From NCBI GenBank assembly GCA_009602725.1, contig WELB01000037.1:244392-254760 (forward strand): a DNA stretch of 10,369 nucleotides, in the 5' to 3' direction. The DNA comes from Spirogloea muscicola (Eukaryota; Streptophyta; Zygnematophyceae; Spirogloeales; Spirogloeaceae). The notes below the pieces were generated by a model. That model was not told where the DNA came from. It saw nothing but the letters and a program-made list of their open reading frames with translations, and searched no databases. This document shows, in pieces, positions 1-7,825 of the stretch (position 1 is its first letter; each line of letters starts with the position of its first letter). Both the position numbers and the translations under genes were made by a program.

Positions 1-101
1 CGGCGGCGGGCGGCGGCGGCGGCGGGGACGAGGGCCGCCTGCAGGCAGCGCGCCCGGGCGAGGCCCCCGAGGCGCCGCCACGTGTCCCCCGACGAGCCTT
101 G
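1..101 (+). other. CGG-rich segment, possibly the end of a coding exon
   Basis: The first ~25 bases are a degenerate CGG trinucleotide run, and GC content stays extremely high to about base 100 before falling. The frame starting at base 3 is open and has mostly G or C in third positions, giving an Ala/Gly/Pro/Arg-rich peptide with some acidic residues (for example DEGRLQAARPGE). That could be the tail of an exon entering from the left, or it could be an effect of composition. There is no recognisable domain and no convincing splice donor. The same frame runs on into the 102-350 repeat until a stop at about 378-380. Confidence 0.2.
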
Positions 102-350
102 ACTCGGCGGGCACGCAAGGGGGCTCGGGATCAGCCGTCCGCTGGTTCGGGCACCCCATTGTTGGCGACCTCCACTGCAGTGTTGCAGCGCCTTTCAGGT
201 CCTTTCGGGCGGTCACCTTTGGCAGCCCTCGCCCCCCCTTGGGAAGGCCAACTTTCTTCTTACCACTTCACTCGGCGGGCAGGAAGAGCCTGGGGGATCA
301 GCCGTCCAGAGTTCGGGCGCCGCTTTGGTGCGACGTCCACCTCATGCTGG
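102..350 (+). repeat. Degenerate tandem duplication, ~168-bp period
   Basis: Bases 102-185 resemble bases 270-350. Both begin with ACTCGGCGGGCA (102-113 and 270-281) and share GGGATCAGCCGTCC (127-140 and 294-307), then GTTCGGGC and CGAC-TCCAC. The offset is 167-168 bases, so the copies lie almost 56 codons apart. Identity over the ~80-base unit is roughly three quarters by eye. I do not recognise the unit. It may be the remains of a mobile element or a decayed minisatellite. Confidence 0.6.
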
Positions 351-371
351 CCCATGTTTACCAACAGCAGC

Positions 372-440
372 AGCAGGTGATGTGCGTCTGTGGCATGTGC
401 TTGTCGTTGTACCTGGCCACTCAGGGCCCCCGTCAACCAA
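372..440 (+). repeat. Dispersed repeat, copy A (short)
   Basis: This is a partial copy of a repeat seen five times in the window. The shared core is approximately GATGTRCTTGCCTTTGTAC followed by TGGCCAC and a GGCCC-rich stretch. Here the core is preceded by GCAGGTGATGTGCGTCTG and followed by CAGGGCCCCCGTCAACC. Its closest relatives are at 590-665 and 7459-7530. Confidence 0.55.
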
Positions 441-486
441 CAAGCGACTCCCCCCCCAACACCCACGAGCTTTAGTTGATGGCAGC

Positions 487-672
487 AAGGGCTTGAATTT
501 GCTGGCAGGTGATCGTGCACCGATTGCTGACCTCTACTGGCTGACCCGTTGTGACTGTGCAGGTCGGAATGCTGAGCGAGTCAGCTTAGTAGCAGGTCAT
601 GTGCATCTGTAGATGTGCTTGCTTTCGTCATCGGCCATGTAGGCCCTCCATCACTCAGTCCAGGCATTCTCC
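487..672 (+). repeat. Dispersed repeat, copy B (long form)
   Basis: About 185 bases align with 7372-7545. Shared landmarks in order are GACCTCTA, GAGCG-GTCAGCTTAG, a GCAGGT or GTAGGT site, the core GATGTGCTTGC, and AGGCCCTCCATCACT, ending with a CATTCTC-like segment. Colinearity over this length shows one mobile or duplicated unit rather than chance. No terminal repeats or coding potential are evident. Confidence 0.65.
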
Positions 673-689
673 CCCACGCCGGCAGAGCA

Positions 690-745
690 GTAGGTTTAGA
701 TGCACTTGTCGATGTACTTGCCTTTGTACCTGGCGGCTTTGGCCA
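690..745 (+). repeat. Dispersed repeat, copy C (core only)
   Basis: GTAGGTTTAGATGCACTTG is followed by GATGTACTTGCCTTTGTAC and CTGGCGG. This matches the core of copies A, B and E, but the flanks are lost. It lies about 100 bases downstream of the core of copy B, so a local array is possible. Confidence 0.5.
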
Positions 746-1019
746 TCGCCAGTGGCCACGGCGCTCTCCCAGGACGGTCTTGCGCTCCCCTGGTTCTGCC
801 GCGACGCGTGATCCGAGCTGTCTGGCTGCCTGCCACCACCGGGGCTTTGGCTGTAAGCGGCTTCGCCGTGCCTCGTCAAACGCCGTGGCCACGGGCAACC
901 CTTGCATAGGGCTTCTGCACGTTTTGCACAGACCTTGCAATGCCATGCATGCACACCTGGAAGAGCTCCCAGCGGAGTGTTTCACCATATGGTGATGGCG
1001 AATTCCCCTGGCTGCCCTA

Positions 1020-1065
1020 TGTAGGTCTTCAGATGTGCTTGCCTTTGAACTTGGCCAATTGGCTT
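1020..1065 (+). repeat. Dispersed repeat, copy D (core only)
   Basis: TGTAGGTCTTCAGATGTGC followed by TTGCCTTTGAACTTGGCCAA is a short, diverged version of the same core. Between 1065 and 1250 nothing further is recognisable. Confidence 0.45.
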
Positions 1066-1249
1066 CCCTTTGTTTCATACACGAAATTTCCTGGCTGCCC
1101 AGGAGTGAAGCGCCAGGAGTACGTGCCACGCTTTCACGGATCACTTTCAGTAAGCTTTGGCGAGGTTTTGATTCCGCGTACTGATATGACAGAGTAGCGA
1201 AGGTGGCAGTGGTACATGCAATTTTGCTGATTGCGTCACTTGACCCTTT

Positions 1250-2195
1250 CATTATGACTCGCAGCTGCTAAAATGGTGTTTCTGGACCTTGGCACAAATT
1301 GCAAACGACCCAAGCTTTTTCCTTGTCAACTGCTGGACGCTTACTCGTTGTGACTGCATGTGGTAATCGAAAGTTTTTGCCTACTAGAATTTGAATGAAT
1401 TGTGCAATGAACAAATTAGGATCATAAGAGGAAAGAAATCAGGGTTTTGCGGAAATGAAATGATTTACAGATCCATTTAGAAACACATGATGTCGACATT
1501 TCACTCCACAAGCCGTAGAGACCTTACATTTCTGAATTGTAATCTGAATTTGCATCGCTCGCAATTTAAAGTTCAGTGACCTGATATTTTGTAACTTGTA
1601 AGTTTTAGACTATCTGCGACTAGATAGCAGTGGCATTTTCTAAACCACATAAGAGAGACTTACTGGTCACAGCCTGGTAGTTACTGTTTTCATCGCAACA
1701 GCAATATGTTGTGAAGGGCAGCAAATTTGCTGGCAACATAGATCATGTGTTACAGCTCAAGGCTTTCACAAAAGGATGTGGCATTGTACATACTAGGGGT
1801 AGACTGACTCATATCAGCTACGAGTCTGTCTGATCTCTGTAGTTTTCATCAACAGCGTTGGCAGAATGTGGTAAGAGGGCTGAATAGGGATGTCTAGAAG
1901 AGGTTTGATTCCAGTTGATAGGTATAGATACCTACGTTTGAGTGGGTTGATCCCAGCTCTTCGAAATGTAGGATGGCTATCAATCAGCCAAGAGAAGGAG
2001 TAGAAAGTGACCGATGAAACCCCATGGCACTTCTGGACAGTCTCATTCTGGCTTTGACCATCCATGGCAAACTTCAACAGCAACTTGTACATGTTGAAGT
2101 TGGCAGTGGAGAGTGCTGCTATACACAATCTGAACTCAGTTCACCACTTGAACGGAGCAACTTTTAGCCGCTTGTGCAGCTCTCCACTGAGATAC
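1250..2195. other. AT-richer non-coding stretch, includes presumed NRT2 3' UTR
   Basis: No reading frame here resembles a protein. Since NRT2 is transcribed leftward and its stop codon is at 2196-2198, the right-hand part should be its 3' UTR. On the minus strand, TGTAA occurs at about 1750-1754, 1524-1528 and 1465-1469, and no minus-strand AATAAA was noticed, so the polyadenylation point is not determined. At 1328-1360 there is a fragment (ACTCGTTGTGACTGCA) resembling part of the left flank of repeat copy B. Confidence 0.6.
2070..2101 (-). other. Stem-loop in presumed NRT2 3' UTR
   Basis: AACTTCAACA (2070-2079) and TGTTGAAGTT (2092-2101) are perfect inverted repeats with a 12-base loop. Partial complementarity continues about eight bases outside the arms. 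It lies 95-126 bases past the NRT2 stop codon. The role is unknown; it could be a structured 3' UTR element. Confidence 0.55.
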
Positions 2196-5100
2196 TCAGA
2201 CTGCAGCAACTGTCTTGGCCGGTGCGGCTCCAGGTGCCCCGTTGGTGTCTATGTAGTCCTGATAGCCAGTTGCTCCTCGCTCGGAGCGTGCATTCTCTGC
2301 AAATTTGAGGGATGCAACGTGCTTGTTCTCCATCTTCTCCTCTGCTGACCACTCATTGCCATAGTAATTCTCCTCTGCAGAAAGATTGAGCAAGGCAAAG
2401 ATGGATAAGCACAGATAGCACATCACCGGACAAGCATAGCATCATGACGTATGAAGCTACGCAAATTGATTTGACTGCCTGACTAGCTGATGTCCAGCTA
2501 TGAGCAACAAGTGTGAGCTTCAAACCCATTTTACATGAGCTATGCCTTCCCAAGTTTTGCAGGACAAGATTTGACTAATTACATGGCACTTTCAGCTCAG
2601 ATTACCTGTGCTTGCTGCACGAGCAGGGAAGATAGCTCCACCCCACATGGGGAACCAGACAAGAAGAATGATGACGCAGACGCAGATGATCATCACCCCC
2701 ATCCATGTGAGCCCTTGCTCTGTGGTGTAGGCAGTTCCCGTGAAGAATATAGCCTGCAAAAGCAGCCAGTTGTTAGGGTCACTTGCTGCCAAAATAGCAG
2801 TCAGGCAAGTCTCATCGGCAGAGGGTCAAAGATCATAAGAGTATAGCTACGCCAATGCGTCTTACTTGAGTGATGGCAGAACCAGCATTCCCTCCAGCAC
2901 CCACAAGTCCAGAAATTACGCCCAATGAGCGTCTGGAGACGAAGGGGATGATGCCAAATGTACAACCACAGGCAGCCTGCCATGGAGATACAAAGGACGC
3001 CAGCCCAACTTAGTAACATTAAGAAACATGCTGTAGTTAGTAATCTCTAAGTGTTCCTGCCCATTTTCCTGCCGCGTAATGTCTTCTATTGAGCATATAT
3101 CATGACTTGGTCCCAGTACACAGGTATGTTATGGCACATCTAGATCAATGGTGCAGACTTGGCACCTGCACAAAGAAGCTGAAAATAAGCATAATGACGA
3201 TAGAGAGCGCCAACGTGTTGATCTTGCCCAGGATGAGGCAGAAAACTCCTCCAAGTGTCTGCAATGTGATAGCCAAGACTGTGAGCATGTTGTACAATCA
3301 GTGCAGATGGTTTTGCATGCAATTGAGATATGACACCACGCTAACAGCACTGCATCAGTGCACTGTCTTCTTTGTTCTTAAGAGAGATGCAGCTCACCTG
3401 AATGATGTATAGGAGCCATATACGGCCCCTCATTCCATATCTGGCACCGGACATGTCAGACATAACACCACCCAGAGGCCTAGAGAAAATATTCATCAGA
3501 CCAAAGGAAGCTGCAACGTAGCCAGCATCTGCAGAGGCGCGAGTACAGATAGGTGAGAAGCTGACCCGGTCGTTGTTGGCAACTAGAGGCACTGTGATGG
3601 GTAAATTACTATCAGATTGATATGGCTTTACCTGTGAGGTTCATGTCGAAGCGGTCATAGAAGTAGTTGGCAATGACGTTATCGATGGTCAATTCAACTC
3701 CAAAGCAGTAGCCGTAAGTAATGGTGAATATCCAAGTACGATAGTTGGAGACCGCATTCCAGATTACCTGCACATCAGAGGTAGAGTCAGCGGAGAAGTT
3801 TTTGCCAGGAAATGGCCTCGAGTATGCAAGCATCCGAGCTGCAGAAGAGTAATAAGTGATGAAACGCACCTTAGTTCCACTGTCGCTGACCTTCTGACCC
3901 GACTTCTTCAAGGCTCTGTACTGCCCATCGGGCAAATCTTGAGCAAAAAATAGCAGAAGTAGTCCCATTAGGATATGGACCACAGCTGGTACGAAGAAGG
4001 CAATGCGCCACGCGGTGAACTCCGATGATCCTATGTCCTTATGGATGAGGTTGTAGATAAGAGGCATGATGAGCTGCAAGAAACATCACAATGGTCAATG
4101 TGAAGGCATTGTCACCCAGAGCTTGCGACAATCGGCTGCAGAAGTTAAGTGGCCTTGTAGTAAGAGATTTGATATGTCTGAGCAGGCTACAGATCTTCAT
4201 ATCATAACATGCACTTGAAGCTTGAGAAGATAGTGACTGTACCTGGGTTGCCCCTCCCCCAAGGTTCCCCCAACCAGCAGCTAGACCATTAGCCACTCCA
4301 ATAATTTTGGTGTTGAACATGCTGCTCATCCAATACTGCATGCCACATCAATGGCGCGCTATAATTTAAGAGCAGCCGGTGTGCAACACACTTCTAAGTG
4401 AGCTAGTTGACCAAGACAAAGCCCAGTGCCACAACATTCTAAGCTCCACAGGTACAAGCGCTGCTGACAATTTGCAAATTCGGATGCAGACGCCATGTGT
4501 AAGCAATGTAGTCCCTACGTGTATCTTACCTGGCAGCTGACGAATGTGCCCAAAGAAAGGCCGATGCAGCACCTCACAATCATGAACCCTATGTAGTTGC
4601 GAACGAAGCACATGGACATGACTGCCGGAGCAGTGAGCATGAGCAGAGCAGCAGCACTCTGCCGAGGTCCAAAAAGGTCACACAGTGTTCCTGAATCGAG
4701 AACCCCAGTCCCAGATAAATTTGTCAGTCAAGCACGGAACCACTTTTGTTAGTCTGGCGTGGGACAATCTTACAAATTTTAGCTCGGCCTGGTCTTGCTT
4801 GCAATTGCAGACAGGCACCTAGCAGCAAGAATGACGTGCCAGGATGGGAAAGAGTAGCCTGGAGGACCACTGGAGCACTGAGGCAGACTTACCGATCATC
4901 AGACGGGAGAACAAAGCACCAGTGACAGCGGCAATTCCAGCATTGCCGATATCGGACTTGGTCAAGTCCAGGTTCTCGCGAATGACGGGGATCAGTGGAG
5001 GGGCTGTTCAAGGACAAAATGGGAGCTGCAGTCAGCATGGCATCCAGCAGAATGTAGAGCTCAGAAATTGCTGCGAGGTCGCCCTAGGTCTGTAGGTCTC

Positions 5101-5782
5101 AGTGCCCGACCCAGAAAGTAAAAGACCACATCTCACCAGCAAAGGCAGACACGAAGGCTGTGAAGAAGGAAATCCAGGAAAGGTGGAATGACCGCATATG
5201 CGGCTGTGCGATGCTGCATGCACAACGAAGATTGATGAGGCATTAGGCAGGCCCAAGTCAGCCACACCAGCTTGGTCGTCTGAATGATGTCCCGGGTGGC
5301 TAGGTCTGCTATCCCACGAACAATACAATGAGGCGGGAGGTTTGAACATTGTCTCATTAATCAGAGCCTGTGCCCTCACCTGTAGAGCCTGATGGTCGTC
5401 GCCTTGTGCTCAGAGTCCACCGGCTGCTTGAATTTGCTGGTGGGGTCGTTGTTCTGACCGGTCCAGCTGTTGTATCCAAAAACAGATTCCCTGCAATCGC
5501 GGCACCACGCGATAGGCCACTGGTGAGCAAGAAGCTTCAATCCATAAATTGAAGTCTCCAGGGGTGCCAGAGGCGCAGGAAGCGGCTGGGGCGGCAGATT
5601 GCCTTCAGAAGGCAGAGAGAGAGGCAGCTCTCAGAAGCGAGATCAACTCGACGACCACACCAAGGCAGTGGTGAGCAGGGGCGAGGCAATGGCGGGCCTT
5701 ACTTGCCAGTGACGCCCCTCATGGACGACCCGGGCTCGCCGACGCCCTCCTGGCCCACCGGGGGGCCCATGTGGCCCTCCAT
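2196..5782 (-). CDS. NRT2: NRT2-type high-affinity nitrate/nitrite transporter (complete, 13 exons)
   Basis: The product should be a plasma-membrane MFS carrier of the nitrate/nitrite porter (NNP) family that imports nitrate with protons. In many plants the family works with the accessory protein NAR2/NRT3. Exons on the minus strand: 5703-5782, 5380-5490, 5137-5213, 4893-5003, 4530-4690, 4243-4335, 3870-4073, 3632-3767, 3398-3528, 3166-3258, 2866-2976, 2606-2753, 2196-2374. All 12 introns are GT-AG and the joined length is 1635 nt (544 aa plus stop). Visible marks: PVDSEHKAT near residue 50; TM1 at 72-92 with [16 protein letters not shown]2 arginine R123 (FSRLMIG); MFS motif [11 protein letters not shown] (127-136); nitrate signature [12 protein letters not shown] (200-211); AQDLPDG after TM6; TM8 arginine R341 (SRPLGG); second signature [12 protein letters not shown] (425-436); [12 protein letters not shown] in TM12; and a tail with ENYYGNEW and SLKFAENA. 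R123 and R341 match the two substrate-binding arginines known in fungal NrtA. The central loop is short, as in plants. Nothing is broken, so it is probably functional. Confidence 0.96.
5703..5782 (-). other. NRT2: NRT2 first coding exon and start codon
   Basis: This 80-base, very GC-rich exon encodes residues 1-26 plus two bases of codon 27. The ATG at 5782-5780 is preceded in frame by TAG nine bases upstream and sits in a good context (GGCCATGGA). The exon ends CTGGCAA followed by donor GTAAGG. The AA joins the G at 5490 to make Lys27, after acceptor GATTGCAG. The encoded [12 protein letters not shown] runs into KESVFGYN, which closely resembles the Arabidopsis NRT2.1 N-terminus (GEPGSSMHGVTGREQSF, from memory). 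Codon phase and homology both support the join. Met5 and Met21 are downstream alternatives, but the stop-bounded first ATG fits family length best. Confidence 0.9.
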
Positions 5783-6031
5783 GGCCAGCTACGGCGCCGC
5801 GATCGGGCACCGCAAGCCGGAGCAAGGAGGGAGCCGAGCAAGTGAGCGAGCGCGAGACGAGCGCCGGAGCCGGCGCTAACGAAGCCGCGGGCTCGTCGGC
5901 GAGGCGAGGCAGAGGCGTAAGGCTAATGGGAGGCGCAGGCGGCCGCGGGGCTCGGGCTCGGCCTCTGCGGCGGCTGCCTGCAGTGGGGTCTGAGCTTCGG
6001 AGACGTGCAATGGCGGGCCTTAAGCTCCGGA

Positions 6032-6060
6032 GGGGGGCGTCAACCGGGGCGGGGGGGGGG
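6032..6060 (+). other. G-run cluster, possible G-quadruplex
   Basis: Runs of six (6032-6037), four (6046-6049) and ten (6051-6060) guanines lie within 29 bases on the plus strand. Four GGG tracts can be drawn from them. The template strand of NRT2 is the plus strand, so a quadruplex would form on the template. Length of the ten-G run may also be a sequencing weak point. Confidence 0.4.
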
Positions 6061-6067
6061 CCCGCCT

Positions 6068-6177
6068 GTAACTGCCAGTTACGGCTAACCGCGGCCTGTA
6101 AACGGCACGGCCGCGAGGGAGCCCCGCGCTGAAGGGGGCCATTAGCGTAACGGCGGCGGTGGTCGAGGCGGCGGTTA
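6068..6177. promoter_or_regulatory. Cluster of five MYB-type TAACNG cores
   Basis: TAACTG at 6069-6074, its reverse complement CAGTTA at 6076-6081, TAACCG at 6086-6091, TAACGG at 6148-6153 and CGGTTA (reverse of TAACCG) at 6172-6177. The first two form a 15-base inverted repeat, GTAACTGCCAGTTAC (6068-6082). TAACNG is the established core bound by R2R3/3R-MYB proteins, and AACGG (also at 6101-6105) is the core of the plant mitosis-specific activator element. The cluster lies about 290-395 bases upstream of the NRT2 ATG. Confidence 0.4.
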
Positions 6178-6554
6178 GCTGACGGTCCCCCGTGATCGGA
6201 TCCGGGGTACGCCCCCGTGGCCCCCCCCGGCCAACGATCTGGATCCGTGATCGAATGGCGGCGCGGCGGCGCCCAGACGGTGCTTGTTACTGCCCACGCC
6301 CTGCCCGGGCGCGGATCAAATTCCCGGAGCCCCGGGAGGCGGGCTTCGGCCGGGGCCATGGGAGCCGCGCGGCTGTGACGATGCCCCGTGGGCTGCCACG
6401 GGGAGCGTAGACAGCCAATGAGCTGCCGCCAATTGTAGCCACATGCCTGACAGCAGCCAATTGTTGTCTGGAACGCAGATGTCTCCACCAATGAGAGTGC
6501 GCTGGCGCGCGGGTGGGCAATAAAGGGCGCCCCCTGCTGGCGGCTCTTGGGACG

Positions 6555-6574
6555 CGCCAAGGGCCGCCTTGGCG
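6555..6574. other. Short perfect inverted repeat in CCAAT-rich region
   Basis: CGCCAAGG (6555-6562) and CCTTGGCG (6567-6574) are separated by four bases. It could form a GC-rich hairpin or be a two-fold-symmetric protein site. Confidence 0.4.
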
Positions 6575-6709
6575 GGTCGCCCCCACACGCGGACGGCTGC
6601 GATGATGTGATGCATCTCCTGGACGCGCCTGTGCGCCGCACGATCCAGGCGCCGGAGGCGGTCCGCCAATCAAGACGCCGATTATAGACCCGTGGGTACC
6701 CCCCGGGAT

Positions 6710-6717
6710 CCACGTGG
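6710..6717. promoter_or_regulatory. G-box (CCACGTGG)
   Basis: This is the palindromic G-box recognised by plant bZIP and bHLH factors, placed among the CCAAT boxes about 930 bases upstream of the NRT2 ATG. Other CACGTG-type sites occur by chance in the window, so function is unproven. Confidence 0.3.
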
Positions 6718-7034
6718 CCGGCCCGCAAAGTGGGGTTGCGTCTCTGTGGGCGTTAGAAAAAGCAGCTCCGCCGCCATTGGTCTCGGCCGTCCGCTCTGCT
6801 GTCCAGCGCCCTCCGGTCCAGCGCGTCGCTTGACCTTTTTCCCACTTTCAAGGCTGGCCAATCACGCCCCTTTCGCCGGACTCTCTCTTCCCCATTCATG
6901 CTGATGAGTTGGCCCTCTCACAACCACCGGTCTCCATCTGGAAATGCTGCTCCTCCTTTCTAAATCGGCGGCTCCTAACGAGAGTATCAGTTGATCGTCC
7001 CACTGGAAAAGCTTCGGAAAGAAGGACATCTTAA

Positions 7035-7265
7035 AGTAGAGGAAGAAAGCGCGGCCAGATTGTTTGGTGGCTGGGAAAGGCCAGCCCAAAGAAATGGACA
7101 AGGTCTGAAGGAGCCGGAGTGCGAAGGACTAAGACATCAGCCAGGGAACGCATACCTGTAGAACGAGACCGTGTATTAGAAAGAAATGTAGGCCAAATGG
7201 CCAGGTGCAAAGGAAAAGAGGGCGATAGCCTTCTTCTTGATAGCTGTGATTGGCCGCCCAGATAA
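7035..7265 (+). repeat. 34-codon repeat family, plus-strand copy with open frame
   Basis: Bases ~7047-7145 match, in opposite orientation, the tandem units at 7826-8018. The frame from 7035 is open to TAA at 7263-7265 and reads KRGQIVWWLGKASPKKW then TRSEGAGVRRTKTSARER. The minus-strand copies read KRGHINWWLGESSPKVW then TRSEGAGVLRTKTSAK. There is no ATG near the beginning, so this is more likely a fragment of an element's coding region than a gene. Differences between the copies change amino acids more often than not, which argues against current selection. I do not recognise the peptide. Confidence 0.45.
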
Positions 7266-7371
7266 AAAGGACGAAAGCACTTTTGGGAAAGCGCTTATTG
7301 GACCTTGTCGATATTTCCGGGCTGGATGTACACAGCTCTCGCCCCCTCTGAGCTGGTCGAGCCTGGTGGCA

Positions 7372-7545
7372 CAAGAGCTTGTTAATTGCAGGTATTCAGG
7401 CATCGGTTAGCGACCTCTATGTGTTGACTCGTGACTACTGAGCGGGTCAGCTTAGCAGTAGGTGATGTACATCAGATGTCAATGTGTTTGCCTTTGTACT
7501 TGGCCACACAGGCCCTCCATCACTTTATAAAGACTCCATTCTCTC
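7372..7545 (+). repeat. Dispersed repeat, copy E (long form)
   Basis: This is the best partner of copy B at 487-672, in the same orientation about 6.9 kb away. Shared blocks include GCGACCTCTATG-TGAC, GAGCGGGTCAGCTTAGCAG, the core at about 7478-7502 and CAGGCCCTCCATCACT. Bases 7545-7825, just downstream, are GC-rich with open frames on both strands but no recognisable protein. Confidence 0.65.
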
Positions 7546-7825
7546 TTGCTTGACCTCCTTCACCACCTTGCGCGACGAGCAGCAGCCCGCCGCCACGGGC
7601 AGCAGGGCAAGCAGCCTGGCTTCAATGTCGCCGGGTCCCTCGCTCAAGTCTTCCGAATGCGCTTGGCTATCTCTTTGCAGCGGTCCCTTGCTTTCGCGGC
7701 TCACTTGCGCGCAGGCCGCGCTTTGGCGGCGGCCTCCGGCTTCCGTCAGGGCAACGTCTTTCCGCCTGCGAGCTATTCCGACTCGCATCTTTCTGACTAG
7801 AGGTTACTGAGCGTCCCCTTCGCTG

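Larger units (their letters stand above)
5783..6410 (-). promoter_or_regulatory. GC-rich upstream region / 5' UTR of NRT2
   Basis: This is the stretch directly upstream of the NRT2 start codon. It is extremely rich in G and C, has no TATA-like element, and carries long open frames on both strands that look compositional. The transcription start cannot be placed. It contains the MYB-site cluster and the poly-G run listed separately. At 6191-6250 there is a small symmetric arrangement of two GGATCC sites, each flanked by GTGATCG. Confidence 0.5.
6415..6862. promoter_or_regulatory. Seven CCAAT boxes, putative NF-Y-bound promoter segment
   Basis: CCAAT occurs at 6415-6419, 6429-6433, 6457-6461, 6488-6492, 6666-6670 and 6858-6862, and as ATTGG at 6776-6780. 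The first four fall within 78 bases and two share GCCAATTGT exactly, 28 bases apart. NF-Y acts in either orientation, so the segment could drive NRT2 leftward or an unrecognised transcript rightward. A weak AATAAAG lies at 6520-6526 and a TATAGA at 6684-6689. No rightward gene was identified. Confidence 0.4.

Noticed and set aside
982-995. 14-base perfect palindrome TCACCATATGGTGA
   Set aside because: Short palindromes of this size can arise by chance in 10 kb, and nothing around it suggests a function.
581-1252. 223-codon minus-strand open frame
   Set aside because: It contains the repeat cores (recurring KASTST peptide) and no recognisable domain; composition and repeats explain it.
5731-5868. 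Plus-strand frame beginning [15 protein letters not shown] that looks protein-like
   Set aside because: It is the antisense of NRT2 exon 1, whose reading is confirmed by splice sites and family homology.
5643-6728. 361-codon open frame on the minus strand
   Set aside because: It overlaps NRT2 exon 1 and its upstream region in a different frame, is Pro/Arg/Ala-rich and low in complexity, and is explained by the scarcity of stop codons in very GC-rich DNA.
6831-6852. Possible nitrate-responsive element (TGACCTT...AAG)
   Set aside because: The gap between the half-sites is 12 bases rather than the usual 10, the match is incomplete, and it lies over 1 kb from the NRT2 start.
7525-7810. Overlapping open frames on both strands downstream of repeat copy E
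   Set aside because: GC-driven frames with no domain; none has supporting splice or promoter signals.
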